Source of the DNA: UBA2357 sp041916775
GTDB taxonomy: Bacteria > Pseudomonadota > Gammaproteobacteria > Burkholderiales > Rhodocyclaceae
Direction: 5' to 3'
Assembly: GCA_041916775.1 (NCBI GenBank)
Contig: JAYRYZ010000023.1
Location: 17,769-81,768, forward strand
DNA length: 64,000 nt
The notes under the pieces are model-generated. The model was not told the DNA's origin. It saw nothing but the letters and a program-made list of their open reading frames with translations, and made no database searches. This document shows, piece after piece, positions 9,555-18,042 of the stretch (position 1 is its first letter; every line of letters starts with the position of its first letter). The position numbers and the translations under genes were made by a program.

Positions 9555-12554
9555 TTACAGCGTCCGGGCGATTTCCTGGATCTCGTAGATCTCCAGCTGA
9601 TCGCCTTCCATGATGTCATTGAAATTGCGGATCGAGAGGCCGCACTCGAAGCCGAACTTCACTTCCTTCACGTCGTCCTTGAAGCGCTTGAGAGACTCGA
9701 GCTCACCACTGTGGATGACCAGGTTGTCGCGCAGCAGGCGTACCAGCGCGCCACGCTTGACCAGGCCTTCCTTGACGTAGCAGCCCGCCACCGCACCCAC
9801 CTTGGGCACGCGGAACACCTGGCGGATCTCGACGAGGCCGATGATGTTCTCGCGCTTCTCCGGCGAGAGCATGCCCGACAGCGCCGCCTTCACCTCATCC
9901 ACCGCATCGTAGATGATGTTGTAGTAGCGGATATCGACACCGAAAGTCTCGGCGAGCTTGCGTGCGCCCGCATCGGCACGGGTATTGAAGCCGATGATGA
10001 CCGCACCCGAGGCCTGCGCGAGGTTCACATCGGACTCGCTGATGCCGCCCACCGCCGAGTGGATCACATTGACCCGCACCTCGTCGGTAGACAGCTTGTT
10101 CAGCGACTGCACCAGCGCTTCCTGCGAACCCTGCACATCGGCCTTGACGATCAACGGGAGGAGCTTCACCTCGGCTTCGCCCATGGACTCGAACATGTTC
10201 TCGAGCTTGGCCGCCTGCTGCTTCGCGAGCTTCACATCGCGGAACTTGCCCTGACGGAAGAGCGCGATCTCGCGTGCCTTCTTCTCGTCCGCGAGCACGA
10301 TGGCCTCGTCACCCGCTGCCGGCACGTCCGACAGGCCGAGAATCTCGACCGGAATGGACGGCCCCGCCTCGTCGATCGGCGAACCGTTCTCGTCCAGCAT
10401 CGCGCGGATGCGGCCGTAGGTCGCACCAACGAGGATGTTGTCACCCTTGCGCAGCGTACCGGACTGCACCAGCATAGAGGCCACCGGGCCACGCCCCTTG
10501 TCGAGACGGGCTTCGATGATGAGACCCTTCGCCGGCGTATCCGCCGGCGCGGTGAGTTCCAGCACCTCGGCCTGCAGCAGCACGGTCTCGAGCAGATCGT
10601 CGATGCCTGCACCGGTCTTGGCCGATACATGCACGAACATCACATCGCCACCATACTCTTCCGGCAACACGCTCTCGGCCACGAGTTCCTGCTTGACGCG
10701 GTCCGGGTTGGCTTCAGGCTTGTCGATCTTGGTGACCGCCACGACCAGCGGCACATCCGCCGCCTTGGCGTGGTGAATCGCCTCGCGCGTCTGCGGCATC
10801 ACGCCGTCGTCGGCGGCGACCACGAGGATCACGATATCGGTGGCCTTCGCACCGCGCGCACGCATCGCGGTGAAGGCCTCGTGACCCGGAGTATCCAGGA
10901 AGGTCACCATGCCGCGCGGCGTCTCGACGTGATAGGCGCCGATGTGCTGGGTAATGCCGCCGGCCTCGCCTGCTGCAACCTTGGCACGGCGGATGTAGTC
11001 GAGCAGCGAGGTCTTGCCGTGGTCGACGTGACCCATCACCGTGACCACCGGGGCACGCGGCATCTCCACCACGTCGTGATGCACGTCGGAATCGTCCTCG
11101 AGGAAGGCATCCGGATCGTCGAGCTTGGCGGCAAAGGCCTTGTGACCCATGTCCTCGACCACGATCATCGCGGTCTCCTGATCGAGCACCTGATTGATCG
11201 TCACCATGGTGCCCATCTTCATCAGGGCCTTGATGACCTCGGCCGCCTTCACCGACATCTTGTGCGCAAGATCGGCGACGGTGATCGTTTCCGGCACATG
11301 CACGTCCTTGACGATCGGCTCGGTCGGTGTCTGGAAACCCTTCTGGTCGCCACGCTGCTGGCCGCGACCACCTCGGCCACCACCACGCGCACCGCGCCAG
11401 TTGCCCGTCGCCGCACCGGCACCGACCTCACCGCGCGTCTTCAGACCACCACGACGCTTGCTGGCCTCGTCAGCCGCAGGCGCACCGCGTACCGCACGCT
11501 TGCCGTCCTTGGCGGCGGTCTTGTCGTCCGCCTTGGCCGGCCGATGGAGAGTCCCGGTCGGCCCCTTTGCGGTCGCAGCAGCACGTGCCTTCTCGGCCTC
11601 CTCGCGTGCCTGGGCCTCTTCCTCAAGCCGGCGTGCCTCCTGGGCCGCACGGGCCGCAGCCTCTCGCTCCTGGCGAGCGCGAATGTCGGCTTCCTGACGG
11701 GAACGCAGTTCCTGCTGGCGCTTGGATTCGCGTTCGCGCGACTTCAGCTCCTCTTCGCTCAGAATGGACGGACGACCGAGCGGCGCTCCCGCAGGCCGCG
11801 GCGCTCCCGCAGGCCGCTGCGGCGGCGCACCACGCGATGCATCGCGCGCGCCTTGCTCGGAGCGACCACCCTGATCCCGCGGTGCGGAATCCCGGCGGGC
11901 GTTGTCGTCACGGCGCGGCTGCCCCGGTCGATCATTGCGGTCGCGCTCGTTGCGGTTGCCGTCACGCGGCACCTGCTGGGCAGTGCGTTGCGTACCAGAA
12001 GAAACCGGCGCACCCACGCGCGGAGCCTCGACCTTCGGCTCGACGGGCGGGGTCTCGATGACAACCGGTGCAGCGGCTTCAACCGCCGGCTCCGGCTGGG
12101 CGGCGACAACCGGCGCAACCACTTCGGGCTTGCTCTCCACGACCTGCGGCGCTTCGACCAGCGGCGCCTCAACGGGGGCCGGTGCCGCCTGCTCGGGCGG
12201 CGCGATGCTCTCCGGCGGGACGGCCGTGGCGGACGCGGGCGTCTCGGGCACCACCTCGTCACGCTTCACGAAGACGCGCTTCTTGCGTACCTCGACCTGC
12301 ACCGTGCGGGCACGCCCGGATGCGTCGGTGGCGCGGATCTCGGAGGTTTCGCGGCGCGTCAGCGTGATCTTGCCCTTGGGCTGGGTCTCGCCGTGCGACC
12401 GCCGCAGATATTCCAGAAGCTTGGCCTTGTCCTGTTCGGTCAGCAGATCGCTCACGCCACGTTTGGCCACGCCAGCGCGCTGGAGCTGCTCAAGCAGCAC
12501 CGCCGCCGGCATCCTAAGCTCACCGGCAAACTGGGTTACGCTCATTCCTTCCAT
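9555..12554 (-). CDS. infB: translation initiation factor IF-2
   Basis: IF-2 is the GTPase that brings fMet-tRNA to the 30S subunit and promotes subunit joining. The 999-residue protein begins with an IF2-N domain (about 1-55). A long Ala/Pro/Glu/Arg-rich, probably disordered linker with a second small conserved segment follows (about 60-420). The GTPase domain starts near residue 500 with GHVDHGKTSLLDYI, DTPGHEAFTAMRARG and VTKIDKPEANPDR. Domains II to IV end in the fMet-binding region. The start ATG at 12554 has GGAGG six bases upstream. It follows nusA closely, as in the rimP-nusA-infB operon. Confidence 0.97.
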   Translation of the reverse strand: MEGMSVTQFAGELRMPAAVLLEQLQRAGVAKRGVSDLLTEQDKAKLLEYLRRSHGETQPKGKITLTRRETSEIRATDASGRARTVQVEVRKKRVFVKRDEVVPETPASATAVPPESIAPPEQAAPAPVEAPLVEAPQVVESKPEVVAPVVAAQPEPAVEAAAPVVIETPPVEPKVEAPRVGAPVSSGTQRTAQQVPRDGNRNERDRNDRPGQPRRDDNARRDSAPRDQGGRSEQGARDASRGAPPQRPAGAPRPAGAPLGRPSILSEEELKSRERESKRQQELRSRQEADIRARQEREAAARAAQEARRLEEEAQAREEAEKARAAATAKGPTGTLHRPAKADDKTAAKDGKRAVRGAPAADEASKRRGGLKTRGEVGAGAATGNWRGARGGGRGGRGQQRGDQKGFQTPTEPIVKDVHVPETITVADLAHKMSVKAAEVIKALMKMGTMVTINQVLDQETAMIVVEDMGHKAFAAKLDDPDAFLEDDSDVHHDVVEMPRAPVVTVMGHVDHGKTSLLDYIRRAKVAAGEAGGITQHIGAYHVETPRGMVTFLDTPGHEAFTAMRARGAKATDIVILVVAADDGVMPQTREAIHHAKAADVPLVVAVTKIDKPEANPDRVKQELVAESVLPEEYGGDVMFVHVSAKTGAGIDDLLETVLLQAEVLELTAPADTPAKGLIIEARLDKGRGPVASMLVQSGTLRKGDNILVGATYGRIRAMLDENGSPIDEAGPSIPVEILGLSDVPAAGDEAIVLADEKKAREIALFRQGKFRDVKLAKQQAAKLENMFESMGEAEVKLLPLIVKADVQGSQEALVQSLNKLSTDEVRVNVIHSAVGGISESDVNLAQASGAVIIGFNTRADAGARKLAETFGVDIRYYNIIYDAVDEVKAALSGMLSPEKRENIIGLVEIRQVFRVPKVGAVAGCYVKEGLVKRGALVRLLRDNLVIHSGELESLKRFKDDVKEVKFGFECGLSIRNFNDIMEGDQLEIYEIQEIARTL

Positions 12555-12567
12555 GGGTTGCCTCCGC

Positions 12568-14043
12568 TCATTCTTCGAACCAGTGGGCCCGGGCCACCGA
12601 GATCAGGGCTGTTGCCCGTTCCTTGTCGATGCCGGTCATCTCCACCAGCTCATCAACCGCCAGATCCGCGAGATCGTCCCGCGTACGGACATCATGCCCG
12701 GCGAGAGTCGCCGCCAGGGTCTTGTCCATCCCCTCGAGCCCAAGCAAATCGTCCGAGACCGACTCCAGCTGCTCCTCGGTCACGATCGCCTCGGTGAGCA
12801 GCACGTTGCGCGCGCGCTCACGCAGCTCATTCACCGTCTCCTCGTCGAACGCCTCAATCTCGAGCATCTCGGCGAGCGGCACATAGGCCACCTCCTCGAG
12901 CGAAGAGAAGCCCTCGTCGATCAGGATATCGGCGAGTTCCTCGTCGACATCCAGCTTGGACATGAACAACTCGCGCACACCACGACGCTCGACGTCGGTC
13001 TTCTGCGCGGCGTCCGCCTCGCTCATCAGGTTGATGGTCCAACCCGTGAGCTCCGAGGCGAGCTTGACGTTCTGGCCGCTGCGACCGATCGCGATCGCGA
13101 GGTTGTTCTCGTCGACGACCACATCCATGCAATGATTCTCCTCGTCGACGACGATGGAGACCACCTCGGCCGGCTGCAGCGCCGCGATCACGAACTGAGC
13201 CGGATCCGGCGACCAGACGATGATGTCGATCTGCTCGCCGGCGATCTCGTTACGCACCGCAGTGACGCGCGAACCGCGCAGGCCGACGCAGGTACCGATC
13301 GGATCGATGCGCGGATCATGCGACTGCACCGCAATCTTCGCGCGCAGGCCGGGGTCGCGGGCGCAGGCCTTGACTTCGAGCAGGCCTTCCTCGATCTCGG
13401 GCACTTCCAGTTCGAACAGCTTCGCAAGAAAATCCGGCGCGGTACGCGACAGCACCAGCTGCGGGCCACGCGCGCCGCGATCGATGCGCAGCAGCACCGC
13501 CTTGGCGCGATCACCCACGCGCAGGTTCTCGCGCGGGATCATCTGGTCACGCGGGATCACTGCCTCAAGACGCCCGACCTCGATGATCGCGTTGCCACGC
13601 TCCATGCGCTTGATCGAGCCGGAGACGAGATGCTCCTTGCGGTCGAGGAAGTCGTTCAGGACCTGCTCGCGCTCGGCATCGCGGATGCGCTGGAGAATGA
13701 CCTGCTTGGCGGCCTGTGCGCCGACGCGACCGAAATCGATGGGTTCCAGCGGCTCTTCGATGTAGTCGCCGAGCGCGACATCGGCACGGATCTCACGCGC
13801 ATCGATGATGCCCATTTCCGCCTCGTCGTTGACGACCTCCTCGTCCAGCATCACCAGCCAGCGGCGGAAGGATTCATGGTCACCGGTATTGCGATCGATG
13901 GTCACGCGCACATCGGCGTCGTCATGAATACGCTTCTTTGTGGCCGAAGCCAGCGCCGACTCGAGCGCGCCGAAGACGATTTCCTTGTCGACGTTCTTTT
14001 CGCGCGCCAGCGCATCCACAAGCAGCAAAATCTCGCGGCTCAT
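12568..14043 (-). CDS. nusA: transcription termination/antitermination protein NusA
   Basis: NusA binds RNA polymerase and nascent RNA, modulating pausing, intrinsic termination and antitermination. The 491-residue product has the N-terminal polymerase-binding domain (1-125, MSREILLLVDALAREKNVD) and an S1 domain (about 135-200). Two KH domains follow (VGLRGSRVTAVRNEI and AIGRSGQNVKLASELTG), then two C-terminal acidic repeats (LLGLEGMDKTLAATLA and LVEMTGIDKERATALI). NusA is known to autoregulate its operon in E. coli, which is relevant to the terminator-like hairpin just before rimP. Confidence 0.97.
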   Translation of the reverse strand: MSREILLLVDALAREKNVDKEIVFGALESALASATKKRIHDDADVRVTIDRNTGDHESFRRWLVMLDEEVVNDEAEMGIIDAREIRADVALGDYIEEPLEPIDFGRVGAQAAKQVILQRIRDAEREQVLNDFLDRKEHLVSGSIKRMERGNAIIEVGRLEAVIPRDQMIPRENLRVGDRAKAVLLRIDRGARGPQLVLSRTAPDFLAKLFELEVPEIEEGLLEVKACARDPGLRAKIAVQSHDPRIDPIGTCVGLRGSRVTAVRNEIAGEQIDIIVWSPDPAQFVIAALQPAEVVSIVVDEENHCMDVVVDENNLAIAIGRSGQNVKLASELTGWTINLMSEADAAQKTDVERRGVRELFMSKLDVDEELADILIDEGFSSLEEVAYVPLAEMLEIEAFDEETVNELRERARNVLLTEAIVTEEQLESVSDDLLGLEGMDKTLAATLAGHDVRTRDDLADLAVDELVEMTGIDKERATALISVARAHWFEE

Positions 14044-14068
14044 CTATGAAACCTCCACATCCGAATGC

Positions 14069-14503
14069 CTAGAACCGCGGAACCAGGCGAGCTTTTTCAA
14101 TTTCATCGAAGGGCAGCGACAGCTCACCCTTCTCCGTATTCAACCGAACCTGCCCATCGACCACACCCAGCAGCGCACCGATGAAGTTCCGCTGGTTGCC
14201 GATCGGCATACGCATCCGCACCTGAACGTCCTGACCCGCGAAGCGCTCGAAATCGGCGAGCTTGCGGACAGGGCGATCAAGCCCGGGAGAGGACACTTCG
14301 AGCCGGTCGTAATCGACGTTCTCGACCTCGAACACGCGCGTGAGTTGGTTGCTCACCGTGGCGCAATCATCCACATTGACTCCGCGCTCAATATCGATGA
14401 AGACGCGCATCAGGCGCCCCTTCGGCGAGGATTCGAAATCCACCAGCTCGAAACCGAGACCAGTGACGATCTGCTCGACCAGTCGCTCGACGTCCATTTT
14501 CAT
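14069..14503 (-). CDS. rimP: ribosome maturation factor RimP
   Basis: RimP assists 30S assembly and is normally the first protein gene of the nusA-infB operon. From the ATG at 14503 the product is 144 residues. It shows GFELVDFESSPKGRLMRVFID, the conserved EVSSPGLDRPVRKLADFERF block and a C-terminal SH3-like region. A second ATG lies two codons later (14497). The frame stays open upstream to 14569 but would translate across a terminator hairpin, so it is rejected. The SD is weak (GTAGGC) and lies just after the hairpin's T tract. Confidence 0.93.
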   Translation of the reverse strand: MKMDVERLVEQIVTGLGFELVDFESSPKGRLMRVFIDIERGVNVDDCATVSNQLTRVFEVENVDYDRLEVSSPGLDRPVRKLADFERFAGQDVQVRMRMPIGNQRNFIGALLGVVDGQVRLNTEKGELSLPFDEIEKARLVPRF

Positions 14504-14513
14504 GCCTACAAAT

Positions 14514-14535
14514 AAAAAATGGGCTTGACGCCCAT
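14514..14535 (-). terminator. terminator-like hairpin abutting the rimP start
   Basis: On the minus strand the stem ATGGGC (loop GTCAA) GCCCAT is followed directly by TTTTTT and then ATTTG. It ends only about 10 bases before the rimP ATG at 14503. The fold and T tract meet the usual criteria for an intrinsic terminator. It could act as an attenuator of rimP-nusA-infB or as the end of transcripts reading through from the tRNA operon. Confidence 0.65.
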
Positions 14536-14646
14536 CCTGTTGATCCCAACCGGAAATCTGATCGACCAATCAAAACGGCGTCGATCAAAGCCTGAAGATT
14601 ATATACGACCGAACCCCAGGCGGGCAATTTCAGACCCAGATACACA

Positions 14647-14674
14647 AAAGGGGAGCCGACATCGGCTCCCCTTT
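14647..14674 (-). terminator. terminator of the tRNA Ala-Glu-Asp operon
   Basis: A 13-bp perfect stem (14647-14659 with 14662-14674, two-base loop) lies 8 bp beyond the last tRNA-Asp and is followed on the minus strand by TTTTG. It is the only strong terminator after either tRNA trio. Confidence 0.75.
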
Positions 14675-14682
14675 CTCAAGAC

Positions 14683-14759
14683 TGGCGGAGTGGACGGGGC
14701 TCGAACCCGCGACCCCCGGCGTGACAGGCCGGTATTCTAACCAACTGAACTACCACTCC
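14683..14759 (-). tRNA. tRNA-Asp (GTC), copy 2
   Basis: On the minus strand it begins GGAGTGGTAGTTCAG and has anticodon GTC in CCTGTCACG. The T arm is GGTTCGAGCC and the 3' CCA is encoded. It is 77 nt and the last gene of the downstream trio. It is identical to the copy at 15133-15209. Confidence 0.97.
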
Positions 14760-14828
14760 GCGCAAACCATGTCGATCAGGCAATTCACCCAACCGATTGC
14801 AACCGATTCACATCGCTTGCCAGAAACC

Positions 14829-14904
14829 TGGCGTCCCCACGGGGATTCGAACCCCGGTTATCGCCGTGAAAGGGCGGTGTCCTAGGCCTCTAGACGATGG
14901 GGAC
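14829..14904 (-). tRNA. tRNA-Glu (TTC), copy 2
   Basis: On the minus strand it begins GTCCCCATCGTCTAGAGG and has anticodon TTC in CCCTTTCACGG. The T arm is GGGGTTCGAATCCCC and CCA is encoded. It is 76 nt and identical to the copy at 15279-15354. Confidence 0.97.
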
Positions 14905-14950
14905 CTAAGTACTGCTTACAACAAAACCGTACTGCAAAATCTGCCTTCGT

Positions 14951-15026
<76 letters not shown>

Positions 15027-15045
15027 TGACCCGAAAGAGCTGCGC

Positions 15046-15074
15046 ACTATAGCGCGCTTTCACACCATTCGCAA
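15046..15074 (-). promoter_or_regulatory. promoter of the downstream tRNA trio
   Basis: On the minus strand TTGCGA (complement of 15069-15074), a 17-bp spacer and TATAGT (complement of 15046-15051) lie about 20 bp before tRNA-Ala copy 2. The second trio can therefore be transcribed independently. Confidence 0.65.
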
Positions 15075-15132
15075 GCCTTTGCCTTGCCTTTACTACTGAG
15101 TCTCTCGAACGTTTCTGCGAGAAACCTTTAAC

Positions 15133-15209
15133 TGGCGGAGTGGACGGGGCTCGAACCCGCGACCCCCGGCGTGACAGGCCGGTATTCTAACCAACTGAAC
15201 TACCACTCC
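15133..15209 (-). tRNA. tRNA-Asp (GTC), copy 1
   Basis: Same sequence as the copy at 14683-14759, with anticodon GTC, encoded CCA and 77 nt. It ends the upstream trio. Only a weak hairpin without a T run follows, so readthrough into the second trio is likely. Confidence 0.97.
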
Positions 15210-15278
15210 GCGCAAACCGTGTCGATCAGGCAACTTACCCAACCGATTGCAACCGATTCACATCGCTTGCCAGAAACC

Positions 15279-15354
15279 TGGCGTCCCCACGGGGATTCGA
15301 ACCCCGGTTATCGCCGTGAAAGGGCGGTGTCCTAGGCCTCTAGACGATGGGGAC
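15279..15354 (-). tRNA. tRNA-Glu (TTC), copy 1
   Basis: Same sequence as the copy at 14829-14904, with anticodon TTC, encoded CCA and 76 nt. Confidence 0.97.
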
Positions 15355-15400
15355 CTAAGTACTGCTTACAACAAAACCGTACTGCAAAACCTGCTTTCGT

Positions 15401-15476
<76 letters not shown>

Positions 15477-15494
15477 TGGCCCGAAAGAGCGCGC

Positions 15495-15523
15495 ATTATA
15501 GGGGCCCACCCCGGGTCTGTAAA
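15495..15523 (-). promoter_or_regulatory. strong promoter of the tRNA operon
   Basis: On the minus strand TTTACA (complement of 15518-15523), exactly 17 bp and a perfect TATAAT (complement of 15495-15500) lie about 20 bp before tRNA-Ala copy 1. The start region GCGCGCTC is G+C rich, as is common at stringently controlled promoters. Confidence 0.8.
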
Positions 15524-15585
15524 CCCCGCCAGACAACAATCTCGTCACATTCCTGAAACGCCGCTCACGAAGCCGTGACACGACC

Positions 15586-16149
15586 TCATTCGGACAACTG
15601 CGGCACCGCCTGGCGCAGGTAATACGCCATCGACCACAGCGTGAGGAAGGTCGCCGCATAGATCAACATCTGCCCGACAAACCGGACGTCGACGAAGGAA
15701 AGACTCTCGTAATAGAGCAACATCGGAATCGCGACCATCTGCGCGGTCGTCTTGAGTTTCCCAACGGTCGCGACCGCGACGCTCGCCGATTTGCCGACCC
15801 GCGCCATCCATTCGCGCAAGGCCGAGATCGTGATCTCGCGACCGATGATGACCACTGCGATGATTGCATCCACGCGCGCAAGTTGGACGAGCAGGATCAG
15901 TGCCGCTGCGACCATGAGCTTGTCGGCGACCGGATCGAGGAAGGCGCCGAAGGCCGACGTCTGTCCCAGACTGCGCGCGAGGTAACCATCGAACCAGTCG
16001 GTGACCGCGGCCAGAATGAAGATTACCGTGGCGGTGAGGTTCTTCACCTGCAAGGGGATCAGGCTTTCCGGAACGTAGAAGACGCCGACGAAGATGGGGA
16101 TCAGCGCAATCCTGCCCCAGGTGAGGGTGTTGGGAATGTTCAGCGGCAT
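15586..16149 (-). CDS. pgsA: CDP-diacylglycerol-glycerol-3-phosphate phosphatidyltransferase
   Basis: PgsA makes phosphatidylglycerophosphate from CDP-diacylglycerol and glycerol-3-phosphate, the committed step to phosphatidylglycerol and cardiolipin. The 187-residue integral membrane protein begins MPLNIPNTLTWGRI. It contains the CDP-alcohol phosphotransferase signature, read in DGYLARSLGQTSAFGAFLD followed by PVADK. Several hydrophobic segments follow (about 35-50, 78-105, 135-180). It lies downstream of uvrC on the same strand, a common proteobacterial pair. Confidence 0.95.
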   Translation of the reverse strand: MPLNIPNTLTWGRIALIPIFVGVFYVPESLIPLQVKNLTATVIFILAAVTDWFDGYLARSLGQTSAFGAFLDPVADKLMVAAALILLVQLARVDAIIAVVIIGREITISALREWMARVGKSASVAVATVGKLKTTAQMVAIPMLLYYESLSFVDVRFVGQMLIYAATFLTLWSMAYYLRQAVPQLSE

Positions 16150-16186
16150 GGCGTGGGCCAGGATGGCCGTGGGCTCGTATCAGGGT

Positions 16187-18007
16187 TCAATGCAGGGCAT
16201 TGTATATCTGTTCGGCAAGCTTTCTGTTGATGCCATCGACACGGCACAGGTCCTCGACCGTGGCGCCGCGAACACCGTCGAGCCCACCGAACGTCGCGAG
16301 CAGATTGCGACGGCGGGTGGCGCCAACGCCGGGTATGTCTTCCAGCCGGGAGCCGACCCGCGCCTTGCCGCGACGCGCGCGGTGGCCGGTGATCGCAAAG
16401 CGGTGCGCCTCATCGCGGATCTCCTGCACGAGGTGCAGCGCGACATGTTCACCGCCGAGCAACATGGGCGGGCGCCCGTCCGGGTGGATCAGCGACTCGA
16501 GGCCGGCCTTGCGGCCCTCGCCCTTCGCCACGCCAACCATCGCGACCGCCTCGAGGCCAACTTCGGAGAGAATCGCTCGCGCGGTGCTGACCTGCCCCTT
16601 GCCACCGTCAATGAGAATGAGGTCCGGGCACACCCCCTCGCCCGCCGCGACCTTGCCATAGCGCCGCTCCAGCGCCTGGCGCATCGCGGCGAAGTCGTCG
16701 CCGCCGGTGATGCCGGTGATGTTGTAGCGGCGGTACTCCGAGCGCTTCATCGCCCCGTCCACGCACACCACACAGGACGCCACGGTGGCCTCGCCCATGG
16801 TGTGACTGATGTCGAAGCACTCGATGCGCCGCGGCAACTCGGCGAGGTCCAGCACCTCGCGCAAGGCCTCGAGGCGGGCCTCGATGCGGCCGGTGTCGCG
16901 CATACGCGCCTGGATCGCGAGGCGCGCGTTGTTCAGCGCCATCTCCATCCAGGCCTTCTCGGCACTCAGGCGCGGCTGGATGACCGTCGGCGGCGGCTGC
17001 GAATCCGCGACAAGGTCCGCGAACACGCCGCGCACGTCGGCGACCGCCGCATCCACGATGACCCTTGCAGGCATGGGGTGATCGCGGTAGTGCTGCTCGA
17101 CAAAAGCGAGCAGCGCGTCCTCCGCGCCGCAGCCGGCGGCGGTGCTGGGGAACTGCGGCCGGTCGCCGAGATGTCGGCCACCGCGCACCATCGCGATGTT
17201 GATGCACACCACGCCACCCTCCTCCAGCGCCGCGAGCACATCCACGTCCTCGTCCTTGCGACTGTCGACGAACTGCCGATGCAGCACCGCCTGCAGCGAG
17301 CGCACCTGGTCGCGCAGCTGCGCGGCGGTCTCGAAATCGAGTGCCTCGGCAGCGGCATGCATGCGTGCAGTGATGTCGTCGATGACCTCGCTCGCGCGGC
17401 CATCGAGGAAGCGGGTCGCGAGCCGCACGTCGCTCGCATAAGCTTCCGCCGAGATCGCCTCCACGCAGGGCGCGGTGCAGCGCTTGATCTGGTGCAGCAG
17501 GCAGGGCCGCGAGCGGTTCTGGAACACCGAGTTCTCGCAGGTGCGCAGCTGGAAAATCTTCTGCAGCAGGTGGATGCTCTCGCGCACCGCCCAGGCGTTG
17601 GGGAAGGGGCCGAAGTAGCGCGCACCCTTCTCGAACGCGCCGCGGTGGTAGCTCAGGCGCGGATAGGCGTCGCCTGAGAGGCCGATGTAGGGGTAGGACT
17701 TGTCGTCACGGAACAGGATGTTGTAACGCGGCGCGAGGCTCTTGATGAGGTTGTTCTCTAGGATGAGCGCCTCCGCCTCGGAGCGCGTGGGGGTGATGTC
17801 CACCCGCACGATCTGCGCCACCATCATCGCGATGCGCGGGCTGGGCTGGGTCTTCTGGAAGTAGTTCGACACCCGCCGCTTGAGGTTCTTGGCCTTGCCG
17901 ACGTAGAGCACCTTGTCGCCCTCGCCGATCATGCGATAGACGCCCGGCTCCTCCGGCACATTGCGCAGGAAGCTGCGCGCGTCGAACCCGCCAGCCTTAT
18001 CCACCAT
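16187..18007 (-). CDS. uvrC: excinuclease ABC subunit C
   Basis: UvrC makes both incisions around a lesion marked by UvrB in nucleotide excision repair. From the ATG at 18007 the protein is 606 residues, the usual length. It has an N-terminal GIY-YIG nuclease (EEPGVYRMIGEGDKVLYVGKA), a UVR domain contacting UvrB (about 200-235, ALDFETAAQLRDQVRSL), a C-terminal RNase H-like nuclease (ECFDISHTMGE) and tandem helix-hairpin-helix motifs. A 76-residue in-frame extension to 18235 overlaps nagZ and is discarded. uvrB is elsewhere in this window (46123-48183). Confidence 0.96.
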   Translation of the reverse strand: MVDKAGGFDARSFLRNVPEEPGVYRMIGEGDKVLYVGKAKNLKRRVSNYFQKTQPSPRIAMMVAQIVRVDITPTRSEAEALILENNLIKSLAPRYNILFRDDKSYPYIGLSGDAYPRLSYHRGAFEKGARYFGPFPNAWAVRESIHLLQKIFQLRTCENSVFQNRSRPCLLHQIKRCTAPCVEAISAEAYASDVRLATRFLDGRASEVIDDITARMHAAAEALDFETAAQLRDQVRSLQAVLHRQFVDSRKDEDVDVLAALEEGGVVCINIAMVRGGRHLGDRPQFPSTAAGCGAEDALLAFVEQHYRDHPMPARVIVDAAVADVRGVFADLVADSQPPPTVIQPRLSAEKAWMEMALNNARLAIQARMRDTGRIEARLEALREVLDLAELPRRIECFDISHTMGEATVASCVVCVDGAMKRSEYRRYNITGITGGDDFAAMRQALERRYGKVAAGEGVCPDLILIDGGKGQVSTARAILSEVGLEAVAMVGVAKGEGRKAGLESLIHPDGRPPMLLGGEHVALHLVQEIRDEAHRFAITGHRARRGKARVGSRLEDIPGVGATRRRNLLATFGGLDGVRGATVEDLCRVDGINRKLAEQIYNALH

Positions 18008-18042
18008 GTCAGCCCGCCCGCTCGGGTTTCGCCGCCATCTCG

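Noticed and set aside
9045..12797. 1250-codon plus-strand open frame
   Set aside because: It lies antisense to infB, rbfA and the start of nusA, is His/Arg/Leu-rich with no domains, and is a typical high-GC shadow frame.
11902..14049. 715-codon plus-strand open frame
   Set aside because: It is antisense to nusA and the 5' part of infB; no signal, domain or SD supports it.
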